This document shows positions 7,069-15,823 of a DNA stretch of 64,000 nt, in pieces. Location: positions 26,503 to 90,502 of the forward strand of contig CAYJRR010000003.1 in NCBI GenBank assembly GCA_964372275.1, read 5' to 3'. A program made the position numbers and the translations under genes. Position 1 is the first letter of the stretch; each line of letters begins with the position of its first letter. A model generated the notes under the pieces. The model was not told the DNA's origin. It made no database searches and was given only the letters and a program-made list of their open reading frames with translations. The stretch comes from CAYJRR01 sp964372275 [NCBI: uncultured bacterium]. GTDB taxonomy: Bacteria; CAYJRR01.

Positions 7069-9138
7069 TCACTCCGGCGGAGCCAGGTCCCTCGGCATCA
7101 GCAACCAGAACCGGCCGGTGGGGCTGCGTGATTCGATGAAGTAGTTCGCCTCGGCGAAGTGGAGGAACGGCCTCCAGTGCAGCAGCTCCGGGGATCGTTG
7201 GAGCATCCTCGAATCGAGGACGAGCACCCGGTCGGACGCGTGTTTCTTGACGGTCTCCACGAGCCGGTCCCGATCGTGAACGGTCAGGATCTCGGTGAGG
7301 CTGGGATGGAAGGCCGGCGGTGTGCCGGTCTTCAGGTAGAGGGTCGACGCGTTCAGCGACAGGAACAACGGTCGCCCGCGGGCGGGAAGGGATGCGAGGA
7401 AGGCCTGGTCGGGGTCGGCTTCCCCCTCGCCGCGCGCGTCTGCCCACAGGCGCCGCCATCGCTCCGCGAGGTGGAAACGGAGGTCGTATCCGGCGGCCAG
7501 TCCGGTCGCAAGCCACGACAGCAGGACCAGGGCCACTCCGGAGGCGCACGCTCGGGACCGGGTCGTCGCCAGGAACCTCCGGACGAAGATCGTTCCGAGA
7601 AAGATCGCCGGCCAGGACACACCCACGAAGACCCGCCAATGGCTCCGCCCCTGGTAGTACACGAACAGTCCCGTTCCGACGACGGTGAGCACCAGGACGA
7701 GCGCGTGTCGTTCGGTCGCGGCGCCGTCGCGGCGAACGAGCGGACGGATCGAATAGGCAAGGCCGAAGACGTAGACGATGGCGGCAAGCTGCCAGCTCTC
7801 GCGAATCGACATCGGCAACATGCCGAATCCGCTCCCGTAGAAGGTCTTCTGGTAGCTCCAGTGGGCGGCCCAGTCGGGAAAGGCGCCGACCCCGACGCGA
7901 AATGCCAGCGAGAACGCCGCGACGGCGGCGGCCAAGACGAGCAGTCCGGAGCCGACGCGGCCTGCGGCGGCGGCGATCGCCGAACGCTGGAACGGACGCC
8001 GCGCAAGCTCGCGATACGCGAGAAAGGCGAGCCACGCGACGAAGGCCACGATTCCGGATTCGAGATTCCAGAGCACCCCCACCGAGAGGAACGCCGTGGC
8101 GATCCACCGGTAGCGCGCGGGCCGGGGGCGGGTCGCCATGGCGGCCGCCAGCCCGATCGCCGACGCGGGGAAGAGGACCCGAATCGGGAGCAGTTGGAAA
8201 TAGGGGTCCAGGAGAAACCGGTTCCCGAGGAGCGCGACCCCCTTCGCATGGGACGCGAGAAAGGAGAACGAGACCCCCGCCGCCCAGCCGAGCGTCGCGA
8301 ACCACAGCTCGCCGGTCGCGCGGCGCAACGCGATCCAGAGCAGGACCAGGGCCACCACGGTCAGAGCCGTGAACGTCAACGAGTATCGGACGACGTCGAG
8401 TCCGATGAGCTTGAACAGCGGCGCGAGGAGCACGCCATAGAGGCCGTACTGGGCGCCGGAGTCGAGGAGCGGCGGATGCCCGCGAACGGAGGACAGGACC
8501 GAGTGGAACGCGGACTCGAAGTGTCCATCGGACGTATGCACGTACGGATCCGACGTCGAAAAGACTCCCACGCCGATCAACGGCGCGCAGACCGCCGCGA
8601 CGATCGCCCACGCGACCAGGAGCTCGAGTCGAGGCGAAACCCGACCCGCCCATCGGGCCGACACCAGCCCGGCGAGACACGCGGGAACGACGAAAAACGG
8701 GTGGGCCGGGAGGGCGTGCAAGCTCCAGTACGGGAAGGGGTCGCCCGTATGGGTCCAGAGCGCGACCCCGCCGCCGAGGAGCGCCAGCGACCAACACCAG
8801 GCCCTCGGCCCATGCGACGTCCACCGATCCAGTCGCCGGTCGAGCTTCCATCCGAACCAGACCAGGAAGAAGAGAGGAAACCATAGAAGGGCGGCCTGGA
8901 AGACGGCCGATTCCGCCGGCTCCGGACGGACCCAGAATCGAACGAGCACATGGGACGAGGCGTCGGCGCGGGCCGGAGGGGTCCGATGGGCGACCAGGAA
9001 CGCAAGGGGAACGAACAGCGCGATCGCGACGATCGCCGCCAGCGCGCACGAGACGAATCGGTGCCGCGACACGTGACGCTCGGAGTCGACGTCCGCGGCG
9101 TCGCCGATCCGGGCGGCCCCTTCTTCGAAGCTGGTCAA
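7069..9138 (-). CDS. Large polytopic membrane protein, possibly GT-C glycosyltransferase-like
   Basis: 689 residues. A first membrane segment at about 30-50 (FVSCALAAIVAIALFVPLAF) is followed by roughly ten more hydrophobic helices. A loop after the early helices has HTSDGHFES and DSGAQYGLYG. A soluble C-terminal region follows (FLASLPARGRPLFLSLNASTLYLK...). That layout, with acidic residues in an early periplasmic loop and a soluble tail, is typical of GT-C glycosyltransferases, but no diagnostic motif settles it. The start TTG 9138 and first 13 codons (MTSFEEGAARIGD) come from the 85-base duplication shared with the kinase gene. It lies between the kinase and yicC, so it may have been inserted next to a duplicated promoter. 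Confidence 0.7.
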   Translation of the reverse strand: MTSFEEGAARIGDAADVDSERHVSRHRFVSCALAAIVAIALFVPLAFLVAHRTPPARADASSHVLVRFWVRPEPAESAVFQAALLWFPLFFLVWFGWKLDRRLDRWTSHGPRAWCWSLALLGGGVALWTHTGDPFPYWSLHALPAHPFFVVPACLAGLVSARWAGRVSPRLELLVAWAIVAAVCAPLIGVGVFSTSDPYVHTSDGHFESAFHSVLSSVRGHPPLLDSGAQYGLYGVLLAPLFKLIGLDVVRYSLTFTALTVVALVLLWIALRRATGELWFATLGWAAGVSFSFLASHAKGVALLGNRFLLDPYFQLLPIRVLFPASAIGLAAAMATRPRPARYRWIATAFLSVGVLWNLESGIVAFVAWLAFLAYRELARRPFQRSAIAAAAGRVGSGLLVLAAAVAAFSLAFRVGVGAFPDWAAHWSYQKTFYGSGFGMLPMSIRESWQLAAIVYVFGLAYSIRPLVRRDGAATERHALVLVLTVVGTGLFVYYQGRSHWRVFVGVSWPAIFLGTIFVRRFLATTRSRACASGVALVLLSWLATGLAAGYDLRFHLAERWRRLWADARGEGEADPDQAFLASLPARGRPLFLSLNASTLYLKTGTPPAFHPSLTEILTVHDRDRLVETVKKHASDRVLVLDSRMLQRSPELLHWRPFLHFAEANYFIESRSPTGRFWLLMPRDLAPPE

Positions 9139-9183
9139 CGGGCCGATTTTGGCCTACACGAGTCGTCGTGTCCGGGAAAAATC
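9099..9183. repeat. 85-base direct repeat, copy 2 (divergent control region)
   Basis: This is the partner of 6952-7036. It contains the 5' end of the leftward membrane-protein gene and the leader of the rightward yicC gene, up to three bases before the ATG at 9186. This copy probably drives genes both ways; copy 1 has a gene only on the left. Confidence 0.9.
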
Positions 9184-9185
9184 CG

Positions 9186-10124
9186 ATGCTGTCGATGACC
9201 GGATTCGGCGGCGCCGAGGCGAAACTGCCCGGCGGGCGCGTCGTGGTCGAGATCAAGTCGGTCAACCACCGGTACCTCGACGTCTCGGTCAAGGGACCTC
9301 GCGAATACGCCGCGCTCGAGGCGCGGATGGTCGACGCGGTGCGCGGACGGCTGCGCCGCGGGAAGGTCGACTGCTTCGTCACCCGGCTCGTGGAGGAGCT
9401 TCCCGAAGGGGGGGTTCGGGTGAACGAGGGGCTCGCCCGTGGCCTTCGCGCGGCGTTCGAACGCCTTCGCTCCGAGCTGTCCCTCCCCGGCGAGGTCACC
9501 CTGGAGATGATCGCGGCGTTTCGCGACGTGGTGGCGGTCGACGCCGGGGCGGCCGACACCGAGCGTGACTGGCCCGCCCTCGAACGGGCGACGGCTTCGG
9601 CGCTCGACCGGCTGGTCGCGATGCGGCGTGAAGAGGGGCTGCGCCTGGCCGCGAGCCTTCGTGAGCTCGCCGCGGCGATGCGAGCGCTCTGGGGAAGGGC
9701 TTCGGCCCGGGCGCCGGCGGTGGTCGAGGAGTCGGCGGCCCGTCTCAAGGACCGGCTCGCGCGACTGCTGGGCGCCGCCGCCGGTACGGCGCCGGCGGCC
9801 GGCGTCAAGCCGGCGGCCGCCGCGGCCACCGTCGAGGAGTCGGCGCTCGATCCGGGGCGCCTGGCGCTGGAGGTGGCGATCCTCGCCGAACGGTCCGACG
9901 TCCACGAGGAGTTGGTGCGCCTGGAAAGCCATTTGGGGCAGCTCGAGAGTGCGATCGACGCAGGCGGGGAGATCGGTCGCAAGCTCGACTTCCTGTTGCA
10001 GGAGATCGGCCGTGAGGTGAACACGCTCGGCTCCAAGGCCAACGACGCGGAGCTCTCCCGCACGGTGATCGAGATGAAGTCGGTGGCGGAGCGGATCCGA
10101 GAGCAGATCCAGAACCTGGAATGA
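9186..10124 (+). CDS. yicC: YicC-family endoribonuclease
   Basis: 312 residues. The start MLSMTGFGGAE and the C-terminal GREVNTLGSKANDAELSRT are the two hallmark blocks of the YicC/YloC family, shown in other bacteria to be endoribonucleases acting on RNA and small-RNA turnover. I chose ATG 9186 because the family begins MxxSMTGFG. A GTG at 9168 in the same frame would add six residues. An Ala-rich insertion near residues 195-215 (AAAGTAPAAGVKPAAAA) makes it slightly longer than the usual roughly 290. The next gene overlaps its stop by 4 bases (ATGA), so the two are translationally coupled. Confidence 0.93.
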   Translation: MLSMTGFGGAEAKLPGGRVVVEIKSVNHRYLDVSVKGPREYAALEARMVDAVRGRLRRGKVDCFVTRLVEELPEGGVRVNEGLARGLRAAFERLRSELSLPGEVTLEMIAAFRDVVAVDAGAADTERDWPALERATASALDRLVAMRREEGLRLAASLRELAAAMRALWGRASARAPAVVEESAARLKDRLARLLGAAAGTAPAAGVKPAAAAATVEESALDPGRLALEVAILAERSDVHEELVRLESHLGQLESAIDAGGEIGRKLDFLLQEIGREVNTLGSKANDAELSRTVIEMKSVAERIREQIQNLE

Positions 10125-12127
10125 GACGGCGCGTGACGACGGCGTTCCCGGCGAGGGCGATCGCGACGGTGTCGATCGTGACGGCCGCCGCGGCATCGCC
10201 CGCAATCGCCGACGCGCGCGTCCTCGAGCGGGTGGCCGTCTTCGCGGTCGTCGAGGATCCCAACTCGGCCGGCGTCCTCGAACGGGCGATCGAAGCGGAG
10301 GTGAGCCGGATCCCGATGGAGGTCCGGCAGGGTTCGGAGATCGCCGCGACGCTCAACGGCCGGGACGACCGCGCCGTCGGCACGCCGCTCGACGAGTACG
10401 ACCGCAAGGAGCTGGCGGCGCTCCTGGCGCGCGCGCGGCGGGCCTACGTCTCCGACCAGCTCGCTGGCGCGCTCGACCATCTGGCCGAGGCGCAGGACCT
10501 GTTCGAGGGCCGACAAGCCTCGAGCGAGGATCGGATCCGCGTCCACCTCCTGCGCGCCGCCGTCTTCCTGGAGATGGGGGAGCGCGCGCGGGCGACCTCC
10601 GAAGCGCGGGAGATCCTGACCCGCGATCCCGACTACTCCGTGAACCTCGACGAGTTTCGCCCGTCGCTCGCGGAGCTGGTCGACCGTGTCCGTGCGGAGT
10701 CGGGCCGGACGTTCGCCGTTCGCCTGTCGAACGTCCCCCGGGGGGCGTCGATCTTCGTCGACGAGCGTCCGGTCGGCGCCTCCACCCTCCAGGTGACGGG
10801 CGGCCGGCACCGGTTGGAGGTCCGGGCGCCAGGGTTCCGCTCGGTGTCGCTCGATCTCGAGGGAACCCCCGGCAGCGCCGTCGCGGTCCACCTCGCGGTC
10901 GCACTCTCCCAAGGGAACCGTCGCGCGCTCACCGACGGCGCATGGAGGAAACGGCCGCCGGCGCTTTCGCGTTGGCGGCTGGCGTTCCTGGCGCGGCGCC
11001 TCGGCGTGACCCACCTCGTCGTTGTGGCCGATCGCGAGGGGGAACGACGCGCCGCCATCTGGCACAAGGGGAAGGTCGCGGTGAGCGGATCCGAATGGCC
11101 CGACGCCGACGGCGATGCCCGCCTGAAGGCCTGGATCGTCCACCGACTGAAGTCCGATCCGTTCGCGGAGGTGGACGGCGAGCCGGCCCCTCCCGCTCGT
11201 GCGCCGGCGGTTTCGTCGCCGACGACCGCCTCCTCGCCCCACCGGGAGGCGGCCTCCGGTTCGCCGCCGGCATCGGGCGCGGCGCCCGACGCGGCCTCGT
11301 CCCCGCCGGCGCCCGTGGCATCGGCCCTGCCGCCGGCCTCCGAGCGACCGGCCTCGGGTGGATGGACGCTGCGTTGGCCGCGGGGATGGGAGGCGCGTCT
11401 CGCCGCAACGGGGGGGTGGCGGGAGCGGCGGGAACGGCTCCGCGGCGTCGACGGTGGCGGGATCGCCACCTGGTTCGGCGGCGCGACGACCCAGGTCGAG
11501 GTGGAGGTGGCGCGCGATGCCTGGATCGGATCGCTCGACCTGGCGTGGAGCCAGTACGGCCTCCGCGCCGCGGAGGTGGAGGCGGAGCGCGCCCGACCGC
11601 GCGTGCGGGGCGGTAGCGCGTCGGAGGGGCGCGTCGCCGCCGGCTACGAGCGGCGATTCGGCGGAGCGACCGGGGCCTCGCCGCGCGTCGTCGGATGGAC
11701 CGGAATCGCCTGGGAACGGCACCGCGCGCGTGACGTGCGGGATGCCGCCGGCGCCATCGGGCTCCTTCCGTCGCGTTCGGTGGTGGGCTGGGAGCTGGGG
11801 GCCGAGGGGTCGGCCTCGCTCCCCGCCATCCCCAACGCTCCGACGCGCCTGTCGGCGGGGATCGTGTTCGCGCCGTGGATCTCCTGGCGGGAGCGCCCCG
11901 ACGGTGCCCGCGGATCCGGCGTCGAATCGGCGCGCGGCAGCGGCTTCGAGCTGGCCGCCGAGTGGGAGCGGCCGGACGGCTGGATCCTGCGCGCCGGGTA
12001 CGACTACCGAGAGCGCCACGTCCGCTACGGCGGTGTCGGCGAGGCGCGGATCGAACCGGCGCTCCGCGAGGCGCGCCACCGCGACGAGCGTCACACCCTC
12101 GCCGTTTCGGTTCGGCGCGTCTTCTAG
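10121..12127 (+). CDS. Secreted TPR-PEGA protein with C-terminal beta-barrel-like domain
   Basis: 668 residues. A signal peptide ends near ASPAIADA (about 30). A helical TPR-like region spans about 90-190. A PEGA domain at about 198-255 (VPRGASIFVDERPVGASTL, then GGRHRLEVRAPGF) is followed by an Ala/Pro/Ser linker (about 355-415). The last 250 residues show alternating beta-strand composition ending SVRRVF; a terminal Phe is typical of outer-membrane barrels. Function unknown. PEGA domains are common in myxobacterial envelope proteins. The start is ATG 10121, overlapping the yicC stop. It is convergent with a Ser/Thr kinase that also ends in a PEGA domain, with a GC-hairpin repeat between them. 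Confidence 0.78.
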   Translation: MRRRVTTAFPARAIATVSIVTAAAASPAIADARVLERVAVFAVVEDPNSAGVLERAIEAEVSRIPMEVRQGSEIAATLNGRDDRAVGTPLDEYDRKELAALLARARRAYVSDQLAGALDHLAEAQDLFEGRQASSEDRIRVHLLRAAVFLEMGERARATSEAREILTRDPDYSVNLDEFRPSLAELVDRVRAESGRTFAVRLSNVPRGASIFVDERPVGASTLQVTGGRHRLEVRAPGFRSVSLDLEGTPGSAVAVHLAVALSQGNRRALTDGAWRKRPPALSRWRLAFLARRLGVTHLVVVADREGERRAAIWHKGKVAVSGSEWPDADGDARLKAWIVHRLKSDPFAEVDGEPAPPARAPAVSSPTTASSPHREAASGSPPASGAAPDAASSPPAPVASALPPASERPASGGWTLRWPRGWEARLAATGGWRERRERLRGVDGGGIATWFGGATTQVEVEVARDAWIGSLDLAWSQYGLRAAEVEAERARPRVRGGSASEGRVAAGYERRFGGATGASPRVVGWTGIAWERHRARDVRDAAGAIGLLPSRSVVGWELGAEGSASLPAIPNAPTRLSAGIVFAPWISWRERPDGARGSGVESARGSGFELAAEWERPDGWILRAGYDYRERHVRYGGVGEARIEPALREARHRDERHTLAVSVRRVF

Positions 12128-12164
12128 GGGTTCGGGGAGGCCCCGAGGGAGCCCGAAGGGCCGA
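12127..12164. repeat. GC double-hairpin element between convergent genes
   Basis: TCGGGG agg CCCCGA followed by GCCC gaa GGGC lies between two convergent PEGA genes. Its reverse complement matches the 33-base units at 57181 and 57219 with few changes. A bidirectional terminator role is likely by position, but there is no T-run. Confidence 0.75.
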
Positions 12165-12173
12165 CCACCGCCG

Positions 12174-14282
12174 CTACGTGGCGTTTCGGCCGTCGACGGT
12201 GACGGTCCCGCGTTCGACGTCGACGAAGATCTTGGTCTCCCGGTCGGCGGCGATCTCGACGACGCGGTCGGCCTGGAATCCGGCGCGCGCGTTGATGAAC
12301 TGGAACGCGTGTCGCCCGGCCGGGAGCTCCAGCCGGCGCAGCGGATCGCCGGCGCTGATCTGGCGGCCGCCGGTCCAGACTTCGACCCACGGGTCGGCGA
12401 GCACGGTGATCCACCCGCCGCGCACCGCCCCCGGCTTCGCCGCCTCGGTGACGGTGCGTGCCTTCGCCGACTCGGTGGGGGTGCGTGGCGCCGCTGCCGG
12501 GGTCGTTTCGCCGGCCGCGCGCGCCGTCGCCGGTCTCCCGACATCTCCGACCGCGATCGAGGGCGCGGTCGGGGCGACGTCGGCGGCGCGGGACGGCGCG
12601 GGCCGCTCGACCGACTCCGGCCGTGGCGCGGCGCGCCGCGTGGCGGGCGTCGACGCCGGCCGGTCCGCGTCGGCGAGGCTCGTGGCGTCGGTGCCCGGCG
12701 ACCGTTCCACCACCGGCTCGGCGGGCACGGCCACGGCAATGGCCGTCGCCGGACGTTCCGAAACGACGCCGATCCGGAGACCGATCCCGAGGATCGCCGC
12801 CACCGCGCAGATCGCCGCGGCCGCCGCAAGCCATGTCCGGCGCCGGCGGCGCGGCCGAAGAGGCGCGGCGATTCCGCGGAGCGACCGCATCAGCGCGTCG
12901 GGGCGGAGGACGGCGAGCCCGTCGATCTCTCCGCCGGACCGCCGCGCCGGCACCACCTGGGCGCGTCCTTGCGAATCGACGCGGCAGCGCACCGCCCGGA
13001 TCGGTTCGGGGCCGCGGGGGCCGACGCTCGCGACCGGCTGGATTACCGTCTCTTGCCGGTCGTGTTCGCGCTCGTGCTCCTGGACCAGCTCCGCCCAGGC
13101 CCGCTCCTCCGAATCTTCGGGCCCCGCCGGCGTCGCCTCGTCGAAGGCGGCCATGTCGACGCTCGGGCCCAGCCCTTCGGAGGTCACCGACTCCGCGTTT
13201 CCGCCGGAGATCACCGTGCCGGTCTCGGCGGCGATCCAGGTGACGGGTCCGGTGGAGAGCACCGTCCTCTCGGCCTCCACCGAACCCTCGGGGGAGATCT
13301 GGGTCCTCTCCACCGTCTCGGCCCGTTCGATCCCCTCCGCGCGCCGCTCGTCGCCGAAGTTCTCCTCGAGCAGCCCCGCAAGCAGCGATCGGAACGGGGT
13401 CACCGGCGCGCCGAGCAGCCGTCCGAGATCGGCCTCGACGGCGGCGGCGTCCTGGTAGCGCGCCTCCCGGTCGGCCTGCAGGAGGCGCCCGACGATCGGC
13501 CGCACCCGCTCCGGGATCTCCGCCAACGCCGCCGGCTCCAGACCCTGGAACGCCGCAATCCTCTCGAAGATGGCGTCGCTCGAGTCTCCGGTGAAGAGCC
13601 GCCGGCCGGTGACCATCTCGTAGAGCAACAATCCGATACCAAACAAATCGCTGCGGTGGTCGAGCGGCCGGAGGTTCGCCTGCTCCGGGCTCAGGTAGCC
13701 GATCTTCCCCTTCCAGACGCCGCTCTGGGTCTGCGCCACGGCGCTCGCCACCTTGGCGATCCCGAAGTCGACCACCTTCACTTCGCCGCGGTAGGAGACC
13801 AGGATGTTTTGCGGCGAGATGTCGCGGTGCACGATCCCCAGCGGACGGCCGTCGGCGTCGGTCTCGGCGTGCGCGTAGGCGAGCGCTTTGGCGACCTCGC
13901 CCGCGATGAACAGCGCCGCCTCGATCGGCATGCGGCGGCCGCGGTCGGCGAGGCGCCGGAGCAGGTCGCACAGGTCCTGCCCGGCGACGTACTCCATCGC
14001 CATGTAGTAGTCGGCGTGGGTCAGACCCGGCCCGTGGGTGGCGTTGGGATCGCCGACCCCGAAGTCGAAGACCTGAACGATGTTGGGGTGCTCCAGGCGG
14101 GCGACCAGCTTCGCCTCCGCGGCGAACATCTCGCTGTCGGTCTCCCCCAGGAGGTGGGGGAGGATCCGCTTGATCGCGACCACCTTCTCGAAGCCGGCGG
14201 GGCCCCGGACGACCGCCTTCCAGACCTCGGCCATGCCACCGGTCCCGACGCGGCGCAGGAGCTTGTATCGTCCCAGGTGCAT
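12174..14282 (-). CDS. Transmembrane Ser/Thr protein kinase with PEGA domain
   Basis: 702 residues. The N-terminal kinase domain (about 5-275) has the Gly loop GTGGMAEV (13-20), Lys38 (VAIKR), catalytic HRD at 152-154 (HRDISPQN), and DFG at 172-174. It is a Hanks-type kinase. A long acidic then Arg-rich linker follows, with one membrane segment (WLAAAAAICAVAAILGIGL, about 480-500) and an Ala/Pro-rich stretch. The C-terminal PEGA-like domain (about 620-700; LELPAGRHAFQF) should be outside the cytoplasm. The topology is that of a receptor kinase sensing the envelope. The start is ATG 14282. Target unknown; the convergent PEGA-barrel protein is a candidate partner by shared domain only. Confidence 0.9.
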   Translation of the reverse strand: MHLGRYKLLRRVGTGGMAEVWKAVVRGPAGFEKVVAIKRILPHLLGETDSEMFAAEAKLVARLEHPNIVQVFDFGVGDPNATHGPGLTHADYYMAMEYVAGQDLCDLLRRLADRGRRMPIEAALFIAGEVAKALAYAHAETDADGRPLGIVHRDISPQNILVSYRGEVKVVDFGIAKVASAVAQTQSGVWKGKIGYLSPEQANLRPLDHRSDLFGIGLLLYEMVTGRRLFTGDSSDAIFERIAAFQGLEPAALAEIPERVRPIVGRLLQADREARYQDAAAVEADLGRLLGAPVTPFRSLLAGLLEENFGDERRAEGIERAETVERTQISPEGSVEAERTVLSTGPVTWIAAETGTVISGGNAESVTSEGLGPSVDMAAFDEATPAGPEDSEERAWAELVQEHEREHDRQETVIQPVASVGPRGPEPIRAVRCRVDSQGRAQVVPARRSGGEIDGLAVLRPDALMRSLRGIAAPLRPRRRRRTWLAAAAAICAVAAILGIGLRIGVVSERPATAIAVAVPAEPVVERSPGTDATSLADADRPASTPATRRAAPRPESVERPAPSRAADVAPTAPSIAVGDVGRPATARAAGETTPAAAPRTPTESAKARTVTEAAKPGAVRGGWITVLADPWVEVWTGGRQISAGDPLRRLELPAGRHAFQFINARAGFQADRVVEIAADRETKIFVDVERGTVTVDGRNAT

Positions 14283-14321
14283 ACGAAAGGGGGGCGGAAT
14301 CCTATCGGACTCGAGCGCCGA

Positions 14322-14349
14322 TTGCCACCCGGAAAGTTCCTTCTATAAT
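14322..14349 (+). promoter_or_regulatory. Strong sigma70-type promoter of the glycine-rich lipoprotein gene
   Basis: TTGCCA (14322-14327), a 16-base spacer and a perfect TATAAT (14344-14349) lie in the divergent spacer. The start site is expected near 14356, giving a leader of about 34 bases with GGAGG at 14377-14381. Confidence 0.7.
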
Positions 14350-14389
14350 CGCCGCTTTTCGAAGCCGTTCGGCGGTGGAGGCGGTTTTC

Positions 14390-15823
14390 GTGGGCGAACG
14401 CAGGCGGCACTTGTCACGAATCGGGATGGTTGTCGCGGGGGTGGCGGCCGTCGCCGTCTGGTCGGCGTGCACCTCGGTCGACCTGGAGGGACGGATCGTC
14501 ACGCCCGACCCGACACCGCTGCTCGACCGCGGCGACGGCGGCGAGGGTTCGATCGTCGCCTCGAACGGCGCGATGGTGATCAACGTCTGTCATCCGCTTC
14601 TCGCGACGTCGGGAGGCGGGACGACGCTCGCGGTCGAGGGCGGGGAGGGGATCGTCGCCGGGCGCCGGATCCTCCTGATCCAGATGCAGCGTCCGTTGAG
14701 CAATCCGGACGTCGCCGACGCCTCCCCGTTCATCGCCCCGGACGACGTCGGGCGATGGGAGGCGAGAACGGTCGGATCGATCGTGGTCGGGACCGACGGC
14801 GTGGCGTCCGTCGCGCTCGACCGCCCCGTCGCCCCCCCGTACGGATCGTCAATCGTGGGGGGCGAGCGTACCGGGGAGTCGACCGCGCAGGTCTGCACGC
14901 TGCCGCAGTTCGAGGAGGTCGAGGTGCGCGCCGGCGGCCGCCTCCTGGCACCGGCGTGGAACGGATTCTCCGGAGGGGTGCTCGCCTTCGTGGCGCGCGG
15001 AACGGTCCGCGTCGACGGGCGGCTCGACGCCAGCGGCCGTGGCTTCCGCGGAGGGAACGTGCCGACCGGAGTCGTGAGCCAGGCGGCGAACGTCGTCGCC
15101 GAGACGACCTCGCTCCGCGGCGAAGGGGCGCCCGCCGACGGCGCCGGCAAGGGGGAAGGGGTCGACGGGAACTCCTGGTACGCCGAGGGGCGGGGCAACA
15201 TGACCCACGGAGGCGGCGGAGGGAATGGGCTGAACGGCGGAGGCGGCGGGGGCGGCAACGGCGGCGCGGGGGGCCTCGGCGGTAAGCAGGTCTCGACCTC
15301 CGGTGACAACCCGGATACGGCCGGACGCGGCGGCAGCCGTCTCACGATCGACGTTCCGCGGCGGCTGGCGTTCGGCGGCGGCGGTGGCGGTGGGCAGCAC
15401 AACGAACTGGCGGTCGTTCCCGGTCGAGGCGCGGCCGGCGGCGGAATCGTGATCGTCGTGGCCGACCGCCTCGTCGGGCAGGGGGTGATCGAGGCCCGCG
15501 GCGCCGACGCTCCCGACTGCGGCGACGGGACCAACGCCGACGGAGCCGGCGGTGGCGGCGCCGGCGGGACGATCGTGCTGTGGTCGACGGGCTCCCGATT
15601 CGACGGAGCGATCGACGCCGCCGGAGGTCGGGGTGGCGACGTCGTGCGGTCGGCCGGGGCGCAGAACGGCCCGGGCGGTGGCGGCGGCGGCGGCCGGATC
15701 CACGCCCCGGGGTTGAGCTTCGCCAGCGCGAGCGTCGCCGGAGGGGCGAACGGCGTCAATCGCAACGGGACGAACGACCCGAACGGCGCGACCGCCGGAA
15801 CCGAGGGCATCGCCGATCGCTAG
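14390..15823 (+). CDS. Glycine-rich, beta-helix-like surface lipoprotein
   Basis: 477 residues from GTG 14390, chosen because GGAGG lies 8 bases ahead; an in-frame GTG at 14375 sits closer to the promoter. A signal peptide ends in WSACTS (lipobox Cys). The mature protein alternates short valine-rich strands with long runs such as GGGGGNGLNGGGGGGGNGG, GGGGGGGQHNE and GGGGAGG. That pattern (strand, Gly turn) resembles adhesin-like beta-helical proteins of myxobacteria and other gliding deltaproteobacteria. No catalytic motif is present. A surface-adhesion role is inferred. It has its own strong promoter and its stop codon shares CTAG with the convergent gene at 15820. Confidence 0.72.
   Translation: MGERRRHLSRIGMVVAGVAAVAVWSACTSVDLEGRIVTPDPTPLLDRGDGGEGSIVASNGAMVINVCHPLLATSGGGTTLAVEGGEGIVAGRRILLIQMQRPLSNPDVADASPFIAPDDVGRWEARTVGSIVVGTDGVASVALDRPVAPPYGSSIVGGERTGESTAQVCTLPQFEEVEVRAGGRLLAPAWNGFSGGVLAFVARGTVRVDGRLDASGRGFRGGNVPTGVVSQAANVVAETTSLRGEGAPADGAGKGEGVDGNSWYAEGRGNMTHGGGGGNGLNGGGGGGGNGGAGGLGGKQVSTSGDNPDTAGRGGSRLTIDVPRRLAFGGGGGGGQHNELAVVPGRGAAGGGIVIVVADRLVGQGVIEARGADAPDCGDGTNADGAGGGGAGGTIVLWSTGSRFDGAIDAAGGRGGDVVRSAGAQNGPGGGGGGGRIHAPGLSFASASVAGGANGVNRNGTNDPNGATAGTEGIADR

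Noticed and set aside
7007-12829. A 1940-codon open frame on the minus strand
   Set aside because: It is a GC-skew shadow; it runs across yicC, the PEGA-barrel gene and others with strong family matches in other frames, and its composition is Arg/Pro/Ala-rich throughout.
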